A DNA stretch of 64,000 bases from Cymbomonas tetramitiformis (GCA_001247695.2 LGRX02035512.1:1-64000), one strand, 5' to 3'. Counted from the first letter of the stretch, positions 53,735 to 63,841 are shown. Notes: generated from the sequence alone by a model not told the origin. Numbers and translations: made by a program.

Positions 53735-54193
53735 TCGGCAAAGTTAAAAAGGGATGCGGTTTTTTATCACCGATTTTCAGGAATTCTCATATTTCGTCTA
53801 CGTGTGGACTTAGTGAGCTATATTTGTGGGCATATTATGGGTTTCCAAGGTAACGCACATGATAGATATCATGAATAGGTCCCAAATATGTTAAGTTTGG
53901 GCGCTATAGGCATTGTAAAGCCATTTGATGAGTGAACGAAGCTCCGCCCTTTCCGGTCCTTGTGATAGGACCGGTCATTTTAATTAATTGTAAGCGATGC
54001 TACCCCCACTAGTTCCACCATCCCCCAATATGCCCAAATCGAGTGTACCGCCCAAACCACGTTCAAGATAAATTCTTTGACACCCATAAATGATGCCCGA
54101 GCACTCATATATCAAGTATATCTAAAAAACGCACTTGCTAGCCCCAATTCGTTACGGTCCTTGTCATAGGACCGGACCGTCGGGCAGTAGCCA
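53735..54193. other. Right arm of X
   Basis: Non-coding. It carries GGTCCTTGTGATAGGACC and GGTCCTTGTCATAGGACC palindromes and the right TIR. No gene is seen. Confidence 0.75.
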
Positions 54194-54197
54194 TTCA

Positions 54198-54418
54198 CCG
54201 TCCGGGTTGCGTGTCATATTCGGCAGCGCGTAGCGATAAAGCTGTTTCTTCATCACGTGGATGGCTTCATCGTCCACGTCGGTGCCAGTCTTCACGCTTT
54301 TGGCCATAACCGTGGCCAGGAGCATGCTGTTGACGCCGAGGAGGAAGGGTCCGAAGTCCCCATGGTCGCAGCTTTCCGTGCACAGGATTGGTGTGCGCGA
54401 GCGTTCGGTGGTGGACAT
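54198..54418 (-). CDS. M gag-position ORF, N-terminal segment
   Basis: Starts MSTTERSRTP at 54,418 and reaches NPDGE at the X insertion site. With X and one TTCA removed, it runs on without a stop into the frame at 30,287. An upstream Ser/Asp-rich stretch (SDSESEATDNS) is open in the same frame for another ~40 codons without ATG. No domain was recognised. Confidence 0.6.
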
Positions 54419-56403
54419 GCTGGCGCAGTCGTCGTCGTCAGAGGTGTACGAGTTGTCGGTGGCTTCCGATTCAGAATCGGAACTGGAGGGTGATGGGCTC
54501 CGCGTTCGTGGGGAACGGAGCAGAGACTGGCTGCGTGTGGCTACCGTGGTTTCAGGTGGCTAGCAGTGACCTGTTCCCAACCGTCCATGCCCTTTTCTGG
54601 TTAGTCGATATTCAGGAGTTTTCAGACATACCGGTCTTGTGATTCGAGCGTGGTGCTCTAAGTGCAGTGAAGTATGAGATGGAATGCGCCTAGTCGTAAG
54701 TCCGGCAACATTCCTGCAGGGACCACACCCAGGTGGTGGTCTTTGCGCTCGGGGGGAATGCGGCAACATTCCTGTCGGAACCACACTCAGGTGGTGGTCT
54801 TCGGGCGGGGACTACACTCAGGTGGTAGTCTTTGCGCTCGGGGTGAATGCGGCAACATTCCTGCCGGAACCACACGCAGGTGGTGGTCTTCGGGCGGGAC
54901 TACACGCGTGGTAGTCTTTGCGCTCGGGGGGAATGCGGCAACCATTCTGGCGGGGACTACACGCAGGTGGTAGTCTTGCGCTCGGGGAATGCGGCAACAT
55001 TCGCCGGAACCACACGCGTGTGGTGGTCTTCGGGCGGGGACTACACGCAGGTGGTAGTCTTTGCGCTCGGGGGGAATGCGGCAACATTCTCGCCGGAACC
55101 ACACGCGTGGTGGTCTTCGGGCGGGGACTACACGCGGTGGTAGTCTTTGCGCTCGGGGGAATGCGGCAACATTCCTGGCCGGAACCACACTCGTGTGGTG
55201 GTCTTTCGGGCGGGGACTACACGCAGGTGGTAGTCTTTGCGCTCGGGGGGAATGCGGCAACATTCCTGTCGGAACCACACTCAGGTGGTGGTCTTCGGGC
55301 GGGGACTACACTCAGGTGGTAGTCTTTGGTCGATTGCAGAAGCGTGGAGGAGGCAGTGGGCGGGTGCCAGGTTGCAGACATAAGCCCGAAAGGAGAGCTG
55401 TCGGGGTTGAATTTCGAGGCAGTTGCCGTCGTTGCAAAAGCCGTGTCAATTTGCTGTCAAGAGAAAAGGATGTTCCAAGGGCAATCGGCAGGAAGGCAGC
55501 ATTCAGTTCAGTGAGAGAAACGAGACAGGAAAGGACCCAGGATTCAACTGTTCTGGGAAACAATCGTAGCTTGACGAGAGGGGACGAAGAACTTAGCAAA
55601 GTCGAGGCACTGCCGAAGCTGAATTTGGTCGAAACGGTTGCCGTTTTCACGGACTCCACCTTGGTCTGTTCGTCGTTTTACGGGATTCACTTCACTGCCG
55701 GTCAGGTCGACAGTTGAACAGGAGGTTGACTTGCCGAGGGCAAAGCAAGGGTACGGCATTCAGAACAGTGAGGAGCAACGTGGCAGCACAGGACGCCGAA
55801 TTCAGTTCGGCTGTGGTTCAGTGTTGCTGGATTTGGCCGGTATGGTTGTTGTCTGCCAATATTCGACTTTGGCTCGCTTGCTGCGCTCGAGGACCGTTTT
55901 TGTAGAGGGACGTACTCGTGCGCAACAACCAGGGACCAGCTCTTGGCAGGGAAGCAAGCACCAGAGACGGAAAAGAGAACCAGGAGTTTTCTGCATTCAG
56001 TCGAGCTACGGAGCTTGGTGTGGCTCGTTTTTTTGTGAATTTGCCCAGGCTTGGTGTGAATTCAAAAGCTAGACGGGGCACGAGTCGACTGGTTAGTTCG
56101 AAAAGGAAAGACTCTCTGCACGGGGGGCAAGCAGAAAAGACGGAACAGGACGCCAAGAGCTTCCTGCATTCAGCCGAGACAAGGAGTTTGGTGAAGCTCG
56201 TTTCTCCTGAATTCGCCCCCGTAGGTGTGAATTCTCAAGGCCGCTGAGGCACAGGTAAGAGGGTCAGTTCGAAAAGGCAAGGTCGTACAGGAAAGCAGCA
56301 AGCTTCAGCCCAACCAGGGAAACAAGTTTGAAACGAGGGAGCTTCTCGTGTCAGACGAGCCGAACGAGACTGGATCTACGTCGTCCGCCTCAGCTCGAGG
56401 TGT
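54419..56403 (-). other. M 5' region: minisatellite and imperfect long repeats
   Basis: About 54,700-55,330 is a minisatellite of six to seven units of about 85-115 bp built on TAGTCTTTGCGCTCGGGGG, AATGCGGCAACATTC and GGAACCACAC. About 55,330-56,300 contains diverged longer repeats marked by CATTCAG(T/C)..GAG and GAATTC blocks. No supported gene. Confidence 0.6.
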
Positions 56404-56688
56404 TCAAAAGTCGTCTACTGCAAAAAGGAGCCAGAATTCAGGTATGGTGGATTGTCGCCACCTGGATTTACGCCTACACAGGGGGCAGCAGCTCTGAATC
56501 GAGAGCCACCTCTCGACGCACGAAAGGTGTGCTGTGTTTGAGTCGGGAAGGATCCAGCACTGGCACCGGAATAGTCGCTCCCAGTTCACCGCAGCCGGGT
56601 GAATCGCATCGAAACAAAGGCAGCAGAGGGGTCGACGTGGTCTTTCAGCTCGTTCCGGTATGCAGGTCGTGAATTCGCCCGTAGGCAT
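56404..56688 (-). CDS. Small RING-CH-like ORF upstream of M gag
   Basis: 94 residues from ATG at 56,688. CCLC, then CQC about 15 residues on, HLSCVERWL, and CPLC give a C4HC3 spacing like RING-CH (MARCH-type) ubiquitin ligases, including the H-x2-C-x3-W signature. No transmembrane segment follows. It is on the coding strand of M, in its long 5' region, so it may be an accessory gene or a captured exon. Spacing this regular is unlikely by chance, but the ORF is short and no start context supports it. Confidence 0.4.
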   Translation of the reverse strand: MPTGEFTTCIPERAERPRRPLCCLCFDAIHPAAVNWERLFRCQCWILPDSNTAHLSCVERWLSIQSCCPLCRRKSRWRQSTIPEFWLLFAVDDF

Positions 56689-57541
56689 GAATTCGGCAGT
56701 CGTTCGTCAAAACAAGGGGGCTTACAAACTGCTGAGGGGACTTTAGAAAACAATTGATAGGTTCAGAATCCAGACAAGGGAAGTGAGCGCAGCGACGTGT
56801 CGTGCGCCATGCGGGAAGCTTCCCCCGTACGAACGACGGACCGCGTTACATGATAGTGCTTACCGCGAGTGCGGGTTGACTTGCTGAATCTTGGCCGTTT
56901 ACTCGGTTCGCGCGCTTCTGGACAGTTAGCCGTACGCCTTTATGTGCTTGTGGAACTGAATCTAACTAGCAAGAGATGTCCGCTACTTCAAGGTTGCAAG
57001 TGAGAAGACAGATTTAAGTTAGATTACTCGGGTTCCAGAGTTACAGCAATGAGGTGTTTTCTAAAGGTTCAGAATGAGTTCAAACCTAGAAGCCCTAGGT
57101 AATATAGCTACGTTCGCAAAGCGCGCGGGCGACGATTGGTTGCCACACAGTTCGCGGTATCTCGTTACGGATCAGTGTCCGTTCGGTCTTTAGTGACCGT
57201 TAGTATTCTATTGTTCGCGATCCTTCAGAGGTCGCGTCCGTTGGTTGGGCTCGCGCAGCGGTCGATCTTGGAGCGCTGGTCCTGCGAGTGGCAAGTTATC
57301 GTTGATTCGTTGAAGTCGTTTCGTCGTGCGTGGGCAGCGTGATAGTCGGGCGCTGCCAGCGGGGGCGTGAGGTGGTGGCGTCGTGGTGATGTAGTGGCGT
57401 CGGTACTGTGGGTGTCATGGGTGGTTGTTCTGTGTGGCGTGTGACCCCTGGGGGTTCGTACTGGGGGTGCCTATGGGGTTTTTGTGATGCGATCTTATGG
57501 TGGTGGCGCTGGTCTCGTGCGGTTATTGTGCTGCGGCACAC
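56689..57541 (-). other. M 5' end, presumed 5' LTR
   Basis: No gene is seen. The right limit, TGTGCCGCAGC on the minus strand, resembles the LTR starts of P and of the third copy (TGTGCC). No matching 3' LTR could be aligned, so the LTR length is unknown. Confidence 0.35.
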
Positions 57542-58018
57542 AGTGTCAACTGGAGGTGGTGCTGAAGGCGCCACCGGTTGCGAACCGGAAGGGTTCGGCG
57601 TAGTTGAAATAGGAGTAGGTGTATGTACTCATATCTGATGATCCCTCGTGGAGCGCCCGCCAGGGTGCCCGGCGAGCTCTGATAAATCAAACGGAGCGAA
57701 AAGCAAATAACGAAATGTGGCGTCAGGGTTCTGGTCGAAGATGTCGGACTCAACGTGGTCGCTCTGGCGCGCATGCTACTGGGGGAGGGAGCACAGCAGT
57801 ACCAGTCCCTTTTCACGTCCAGAAGTGCGGTGTCGATCGTCGTCGTCCAAGTCGTAGCGCTCTGATCCAACAAGAAACGTCCCTCGCCTCAAAACGCGAA
57901 ACCGCTCAATTCATCAGAGCGTCTAGCGCCGGGCACCGGCGTTGGCGCCCCAACCTGCGGGTGTTTAGCCAATCATGGCTAAAACAATCAGTGGAAAGTG
58001 TGGATGCGGTCCACTACC
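57542..58018 (-). other. G1 leader and probable gag start
   Basis: Lies between M and the G1 5' LTR. ATG at 57,632 (minus) opens MSTYTYSYFNYAEPF and runs 28 codons to a TGA next to the M junction, where gag homology resumes at 17,034. No recognised primer-binding site abuts the LTR. Confidence 0.45.
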
Positions 58019-58241
58019 TGTGAGTATATAGTGGGCAAGTGATATACTCGGATAAGTGATAAACCAGAATACGGATAACTCGAAAGTCCACTGAACCGCT
58101 AACGGCTGTCCAGATATAGCCGTTAGGGTTTAGGGTTTAGGTCACGGAGCCAGTTCTGAATCTGCTACGTGTGACACACGTAACTAGAGACAGTCAGACT
58201 ACTAGGGGGTCTAAGCACTGCTAGGGTACCCCATACCAGCA
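58019..58241 (-). repeat. G1 5' LTR (223 bp)
   Basis: Partner of 13,405-13,627, with three mismatches. Followed by the target duplication GGGCA (58,242-58,246). Confidence 0.9.
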
Positions 58242-58651
58242 GGGCATAAGTACAATGCTCTCCGCGCGTGGTACGAGGTGGCGAGGAGGAGGGGGGGACA
58301 CCACATTCCTACGTCAGATTTTGAAACACCAACGACGGAGGTATTTATCCAATGAGAACGCGACATGTGCAATGTCAACTGTGTATACTCTGTGACAACC
58401 ATAAAGATGCGGTTTGTGAGTGGGCGGTCTGCGACAAAGTACCTCTAGAGGTACAAGCGCATTTTCCTCGGTAAAAGGGGGGGTAACCCGTAATTGTAGA
58501 CCAATTAATGCACTTGTACTATCTCTGTACTACGTCTGTACTACGTCTGTACTGTCTCGCGTTCTGTCCTACGTGGCAGGGGTAGTACAGAAATGAATTT
58601 AAGCGATTAAATGCATTGTACTTTACAGTGACACTGTGTCTTTAACGCGAT
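58242..58651. other. Right half of the MITE split by G1, and flank
   Basis: CTCCGCGCGTGGTACGAGG and the following CACCA(C/A) block match 60,489-60,530. CAACCATAAAGATGCGG matches 13,207-13,223. The string TTGTACTATCTCTGTACTAC (about 58,514) recurs near 59,808. No gene is seen. Confidence 0.6.
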
Positions 58652-58933
58652 CAGGGTGTATTGCTTCTTTTTTTCTTTACGGCCCGCAACCGGCAATTCC
58701 ACTGGCCCGCTTTCGGCCAATACGGCCAATCTCCAAAATTGCCCGCCACAGGCGCGAAATTTTAATTTTAAGTATGGTGATAATGCAAAAATCGCACAAT
58801 TTTGCATAAATTTTGCTATTTTCGTATTAAACGTCACGGCCCGCACCCATACATCCCATCGGCCCGCATTCGGCCCGGAGTGGTGAGCTACTACGGCCCC
58901 GGGCCGGCCCGCCACGGTAAGCAATATACCCTG
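58652..58933. mobile_element. hAT-type MITE, copy 3 (282 bp)
   Basis: Ends CAGGGTGTATTGCTT and AAGCAATATACCCTG (one base unpaired), with an exact 8-bp target duplication AACGCGAT (58,644-58,651 and 58,934-58,941). Shares the CGGGCCGGCCCG core with the copies at 16,408 and 47,908. Confidence 0.9.
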
Positions 58934-61040
58934 AACGCGATCAAACGATTGTACAATCGGACATCTGAAATTATGACGGAAAAAGGGGCCTTTCTATGCA
59001 ACGGAGGCCGAAATCGAGGAACGGTTCAGAAACGCGGAAAATCGCAGATCGCAAATCTCAGTCGTTCGATTTTTCTGATTTTCCCGTTCAGGTTTTTCTT
59101 CGCAGCGTTAGCGTTTATCGCTTTCTGGCAGAACTTACGGGAGGAGTCTCACTGCCTGTTTGACCGTATATATTGCACAAAAAAACATGATACTAAGCAT
59201 GTGCATGCATAGAATCATGTTCATAAGACTGTTGATACCAAGTAGGTACCAACAATTTGAGGATCCGCTCACGCATTCTTCGCATTTTAAGATTCCACTC
59301 AAGTGGGGAACTTGCGCCCGGTTGCGGGATATGCGTTTTTACGCAAAAGCTGATTCGCAAAGTGATTCGCAAGAATAACTTTAGCCTCGCTAACCGCACG
59401 AATAAAGTAAGTACAGTTTCGGGATGCTGAGACTCTTACGCGTCGAATGCACTCATCCGATATACCTCCGGCGCGGGCGGGGTATAGCGGATGCTCGATT
59501 GAGCGTTCGGGGGTGCGAGCGAGCCAAATCTCACCCGATATGAGGGATTGGCTCAGTTCTTATATGTAAACAACAACTGAGCAGCATGGACCTAACAGTA
59601 TGCTTCCTTAGAAGCATATCAGTAGGTCTGAAAAGACCCCGGGCGCAAATTTTGATTTTTGCGGCCACGAAAATTAATACCCTGAGGCCGAAACCCTGAA
59701 TTTTCGATCCCGCGGCTCCTTCGCAATTTCATACGCATTTTTTTCAGATGTGCGATTGTACCAACGGAGTGCAAGCCGAAGGATTTATTAATTTATAATT
59801 ATTTCTTGTACTATCTCTGTACTACGTCTGTAGCTCTTGGAACACCACCAACCTTACGTCGCATTTTTTGCGAGGCCTTCGACCATGCGCTCAAACTATC
59901 GAAATAGCCAATCAGAACGCGCCAACTCAAAGATTCACTCTTGACATGAAAGATTCACTCTTGACAATACCCCTTGTCAGCAGACGTGTCATCCGAGTTG
60001 GACCAACCAAAAATTAGCATTTTAGGCAACGCCAGACAACGACATTCCGGCTATACGAGTTAGTTATAGATCACACGTCAGATGGATAAGCTAGTTGTAG
60101 CCAAGAATATTCCCTCGTGAGTCGCTACGCTCCTCACGAGGGAATATTCTTGGCTACAACTAGCTTATCGCTCCTCACGAGGGAATATTCTTGGCTACAA
60201 CTAGCTTATCCAACTGACGTGTGATCTATAACTAACTTGTCGCTCTCACGTCATCGACTCATCCTACGGTCAGATGACGTTCAGAGCCCGAATGCGATTT
60301 TCTTGCCACGTCACAGTTTTCACTTTTTGGAAACATATTTCCAAAATTCCAAAGCTGTCGCTCATTTCGTATGAAGATGGGAAGGATTATGACATGGAGG
60401 TCATCAACTTTCATTCTGAGAGCTTTGCGAGAGTTTGGCTGCTCCCATAATGTGATGATTCACAATGGTAGGATAAACACGTTGAGTTCCGCGCGTGGTA
60501 AGTGATGGGGAGGTGGAGGGAACACCACCAACCTACCGTCGCATTTTTTGGCGAGGCCTTCGACCATGTGCTCAAACTATCGAAATAGCCAATCAGAACG
60601 CGCCAACTCAAAGATGCCCCTGAGACAAGCTAGTTATCGGTTGTCACGTGACGCGTACCCATTGGATGTCGATGACGTGTGAGCGACTATTATTTTTATT
60701 ATCCCGGATAGCCCAAATCGGCCCCCGGCAACCAAAATATTTACGGTGTCTCCTACCCCTAAACTCAACGTCCAAATCAACAAACAAGGCTTGTAGACTA
60801 GGCTGCAAATCACAACAAGACATCCGCTACTATCCCCACGGATGAGTAATGACTAAAGCTAGCAACTAATAATCTCCGCGCACTATACATGACCGACCAT
60901 GTCCTTCTCCTCCGCACATCCGTGCTGAGATTTGCTAGTTTCGGGGCAGCCCTGACCGGGAGTCCCGGTGCAGGCCCCCCCCTAGATATCTCGATTTGTC
61001 AGTTCAGACTGTGATGACCGCTAGACAACGACAGCGTGCC
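58934..61040. other. Non-genic MITE-rich stretch
   Basis: No supported gene. It holds a 97-bp direct repeat (59,839-59,935 and 60,519-60,615, nearly identical), a foldback element (60,061-60,234), a short inverted repeat near 59,456-59,485, and a copy of the repeat seen at 5,518 (about 60,947). Confidence 0.6.
60061..60234. repeat. Foldback element with duplicated right arm
   Basis: The left arm 60,061-60,121 (TAGTTATAGATCACACGTCA to CCCTCGTGAG) is complemented by 60,132-60,168, by a second copy of that arm (60,170-60,210), and by the outer part 60,211-60,234. The loop is about 10 nt. Deletion or slippage at a cruciform would explain the doubled arm. Confidence 0.85.
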
Positions 61041-61552
61041 ACGTGGGCAGTGTCGTTGGCCCGAGCCTATATAGCTCGGGTTTAGGGGTTTGACTTTTCG
61101 GCTTTGATATTATTGATATATTCTATCTGCATATATCGAGTGCTTCCGTTTAGGATATTTCCCCATAAGGAAATTCCAGTAGGTCGTGGGACCACCACTT
61201 AGCTGAAGCATCGAGCGACATGATGTTTCTTGGCTAAACTCGCCGCAGTGGGCGAGCGCGATTATGGGGGCATGAGATTGTAAGCTGGCGGCTTGAGATT
61301 ATGTAACGCGCTTGGGTGGGGCGAGGGGCTGAGGCGACTACGAGGTCTTCGGGTGAGATCAATGTTAAGTTAAGCGCCGTTGCGGTACAGAAGGCCCTTA
61401 TTTGGAGTCACGCTCGAGTACTGTGGGTTATCACATTTCGCTCGCCTTTCAGTTCGCTCCCTTCGCTAGCCCTCACGGCACGTTTCATCTTGAGTCGCTC
61501 CGCTCGCATTCTCCTTTGTGCTCCCTAGCGTTCGCTCGAGGTTCACATCATC
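61041..61552 (+). promoter_or_regulatory. Upstream region of the second Gag-like gene
   Basis: CCTATATAGCTCGG (61,066-61,079) is a plausible TATA box, followed by GGGTTTAGGGG. It could be part of an LTR, but the second LTR would lie beyond the window. No primer-binding site was recognised. Confidence 0.35.
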
Positions 61553-63841
61553 ATGGTATACACTACTAGACAGAGAGCAGGCGCATCGCGCCAACTATTT
61601 TCGGTCGACAAGTCTGTGCGACTTGACGACAACATTCGTGGCAAGCCTACGGATCCGACGACGCCGGTGGCAGTGCCAGCAGTGGCGCATTCTTCTGACA
61701 CCGCGGGTCAGAAGGCAGCTCGAGAGCGGTACGAGGCGACGGCGAAGCTCGTGCAGATCATCTACGACGAGCGGCGCGATAAGTCTATCGCGAAAGACAT
61801 TCGCTCCGATGTGCTTGGAGCGAAAGATGTTCGGTTTAAGGCATCGGACAAGGACAAGGCGCGCTTGGGGCCGTTGGTGAGGCGCCTTACGACGGAGTTC
61901 GACACGGCGCGCTTGGGGGTCGACGTATTCGACTTCAACGACGAAACAATAGAGGTTCACCCGAAAGTGAACGCTCTATTGTACCACATCCTCACGTTAG
62001 TCATCGAGCCCGACTCCTTGGCGTCGACGGTGCTTGGAGGCAGCAGCGCGGAGGACCGGGACGGCAGACGCTCGCTGGTGGACTTGATTAAGTTCACTGT
62101 GAGGCAGGCACGTTCAGTTGATTGCCAGGGGCTGTATCGGCAGTTGGAGTACCCCGCACGCGAGGACCCGAGGCCGATATTGGAGGAGGAGCAGCGCCTG
62201 GTGCTGGAGAACGAGGAGGAGGACTGGAGGCCGACGGAGGCTTCTCGTCGTACCCGCATGTTCAAAATGCTCGACAAGAGATTCTATCGGCAACTACGGG
62301 AGAAGTACGCGGTGCCCGCGGACTTGGCCAAGGTGTCCTTGATTGGACTCTCCTTCGAGATCGTCGAGGTATATTTATCTTGGTGCGAGGAGGAGGAGGA
62401 GGAGGGCCTTGGCTCTGCGGCGTACTCTGGTGGTGCGCGCGACGCATCTCGCTCAGATGGTGTTGAGCGTGACCGTGGGGGCGAGCATGGCTCGGCGTCG
62501 ATTCTACAACGCATTGCGGAGTGCGAGGTCAGGCTTCAGGAGGCGGAGGCGAGGCGCGTATCGCAGGCGAAGAAGATCGCGGACCTAGAGTACTTGCTCC
62601 GCAACGGCAGCGGTGAGCTATCGCAGCCTACGTCGAGGAGGCCTGGGGGATTTCGACCCGGGGGCGGACCGCTGAAGAATGCGAAGGTGGCCTTCGACCG
62701 CACAACCCGGACCGCGAAAATGGAATGCCCGCGGTGCCCGGGACAGCACCACAACTGGTACCAGTGCCAGAACAAGAACAAGGGCGCCGAGCACCAGCCG
62801 ACGAACCGGGAGGTGAAGACCATGGCCCTGGTGCAAATCTTCAACGACGCGGCGCAAGAGGGCGCTGGTGCTATGCGTGCGTGCATCGCACAGCACGGGG
62901 ATCCAGTGGTGCTCGAGGACGGTGTGGTGCTGCCGAGGCAGCGGCGTGACTTGTCCTATCTGGGATTCACCGTGGAGCGGGGCGGCAGCGGTGGCGAGGA
63001 CACGGACAGCGACTTCGGCGACGATGATGCGCCTGCGTCGTTCGTGCATGTTTCGCTCTGCCAGACGGTGGTGCCTGGTGCGAATGCGCTACTTGCGGGT
63101 GCTGCTGCGCCGCAGAGGAGCGTGCAGCCGTACATTGGCGGAAACGCCGGTCCAAATGCGCACGAGAACAAGTGCCCGGGTGTGATGGAGAACACTGCGG
63201 CGAACTACTACGCTGACCAGGAGCGTATGGACGAGGAGCGGATGCTCGCGGCGCACGAGGCTATCAGGCGGCAGGGTGTTCGGGCCAGACAGCAGGATGC
63301 TCTTGGTCAGCTGCCGGCTGAGTACGATGACTTCTTCGGTGGCTTCACTGTGGAGCCGGCTGCGGAGCAGGGCGTTGGCGGGCAGCTGGTTGTGCAGGGA
63401 GGCGGCGAGATTGGCTGCGAGCCCTGCGAGCAGGGACCTGAGCCGGTGCGGGAGATCTCGGCGGCACCCACTCGCCCTATGGGCTGTGGGAAACCGCCAC
63501 TCGGTGCGAGCCAGCGGCTCATCTGGACTGTGTGCATGCTCTGCTTATGCGTTGGCACGGTGGGCGCATTCGCACACCTTGCCTACGAGCACCCGGCGGC
63601 AGATGTGACGGTGCACAGCCACGGAGTATGGCGGTGCACTGCCGGCGGTTGCATGCTAGACGTGCAGGCTTTACCGCCTGAAGTGTACGAGAGCGTCCTA
63701 TCAGCACTGCGACATCTGGGTTTTCGATTGGGCGATTTATTCGAGTTCAAATCGGGCGGTGTTATTAATCGCCCCGCGACCGATCGTGACACGACGTGGA
63801 ATTATATTGTAACATTTGAATACAGTGTCGCGTGGTCGTGA
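61553..63841 (+). CDS. Intact Gag-like protein with CCHC zinc knuckle and transmembrane segment
   Basis: 762 aa from ATG at 61,553. A conserved N-terminal block (SDVLGAKDVRF, about residues 82-95) and a helical region (about 130-290) match the broken G1 gag. A Glu-rich stretch and probable coiled coil (ECEVRLQEAEARR, about 320-350) follow. CPRCPGQHHNWYQC (about 392-405) is an exact C-x2-C-x4-H-x4-C knuckle, the nucleic-acid-binding finger of retroelement Gag. A hydrophobic segment (LIWTVCMLCLCVGTVGAFAHL, about 656-676) and about 85 further residues end the protein. A membrane anchor in a Gag-like protein is unusual. No protease or RT is present before the window edge. An alternative is a domesticated gag gene. 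Confidence 0.7.
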   Translation: MVYTTRQRAGASRQLFSVDKSVRLDDNIRGKPTDPTTPVAVPAVAHSSDTAGQKAARERYEATAKLVQIIYDERRDKSIAKDIRSDVLGAKDVRFKASDKDKARLGPLVRRLTTEFDTARLGVDVFDFNDETIEVHPKVNALLYHILTLVIEPDSLASTVLGGSSAEDRDGRRSLVDLIKFTVRQARSVDCQGLYRQLEYPAREDPRPILEEEQRLVLENEEEDWRPTEASRRTRMFKMLDKRFYRQLREKYAVPADLAKVSLIGLSFEIVEVYLSWCEEEEEEGLGSAAYSGGARDASRSDGVERDRGGEHGSASILQRIAECEVRLQEAEARRVSQAKKIADLEYLLRNGSGELSQPTSRRPGGFRPGGGPLKNAKVAFDRTTRTAKMECPRCPGQHHNWYQCQNKNKGAEHQPTNREVKTMALVQIFNDAAQEGAGAMRACIAQHGDPVVLEDGVVLPRQRRDLSYLGFTVERGGSGGEDTDSDFGDDDAPASFVHVSLCQTVVPGANALLAGAAAPQRSVQPYIGGNAGPNAHENKCPGVMENTAANYYADQERMDEERMLAAHEAIRRQGVRARQQDALGQLPAEYDDFFGGFTVEPAAEQGVGGQLVVQGGGEIGCEPCEQGPEPVREISAAPTRPMGCGKPPLGASQRLIWTVCMLCLCVGTVGAFAHLAYEHPAADVTVHSHGVWRCTAGGCMLDVQALPPEVYESVLSALRHLGFRLGDLFEFKSGGVINRPATDRDTTWNYIVTFEYSVAWS

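Larger units (their letters stand above)
30292..54193. mobile_element. X: TIR element (about 1.08 kb without P) inserted in M gag
   Basis: The ends carry the 20-bp inverted repeat TGGCTACTGCCCGACGGTCC (30,292-30,311) and its exact complement (54,174-54,193). TTCA flanks both (30,288-30,291 and 54,194-54,197). Joining the flanks with one TTCA restores an uninterrupted M frame (…NPDGE then CHEVFIF…). Subterminal palindromes built on GGTCCTTGT/ACAAGGACC occur at both ends (about 30,308-30,363, 53,957-53,976 and 54,153-54,175). It has no transposase. P splits X into 30,292-30,915 and 53,735-54,193. Confidence 0.85.
17040..57541 (-). mobile_element. M: large minus-strand Ty3/gypsy-like element inserted in G1
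   Basis: Order on the minus strand: repeat-rich 5' region, gag-position ORF with aspartic protease, membrane/mucin-like ORF, RT, RNase H, DNMT3-like methyltransferase, integrase, PHD plus Tudor-like segment, a further methyltransferase-like ORF, G-run. The boundaries are approximate. The right end starts TGTGCCGCAGC, like other LTRs here. Flanking pentamers (CACTG and CAGTG, minus orientation) match at four of five bases. I could not align two LTRs, so the ends and even the separation from G1 remain inference. At least five frameshifts break the coding region. Confidence 0.6.
13405..58241 (-). mobile_element. G1: gag-only LTR retroelement holding all nested insertions
   Basis: Two direct repeats of 223 bp (13,405-13,627 and 58,019-58,241) differ at only three positions, run TG...CA, and are flanked by the same five bases, GGGCA (13,400-13,404 and 58,242-58,246). 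Minus-strand coding sets the direction: 5' LTR at the right, 3' LTR at the left. After subtracting nested insertions only a short leader and a gag-like gene remain, so G1 resembles the non-autonomous TR-GAG class described in plants. An interrupted MITE copy flanks it, and the uninterrupted paralogue at about 60,437-60,520 acts as an empty site. Confidence 0.9.

Noticed and set aside
57650..57690. ATCAGAGC as a G1 primer-binding site
   Set aside because: It lies about 350 bp from the LTR, whereas a primer-binding site should adjoin it.
13405..58241. G1 and M as one giant element with the Gag-like TM protein in envelope position
   Set aside because: G1 gag homology resumes on both sides of M, M has its own G-run near 17,275, and the sister gene at 61,553 stands alone. 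Not fully excluded.
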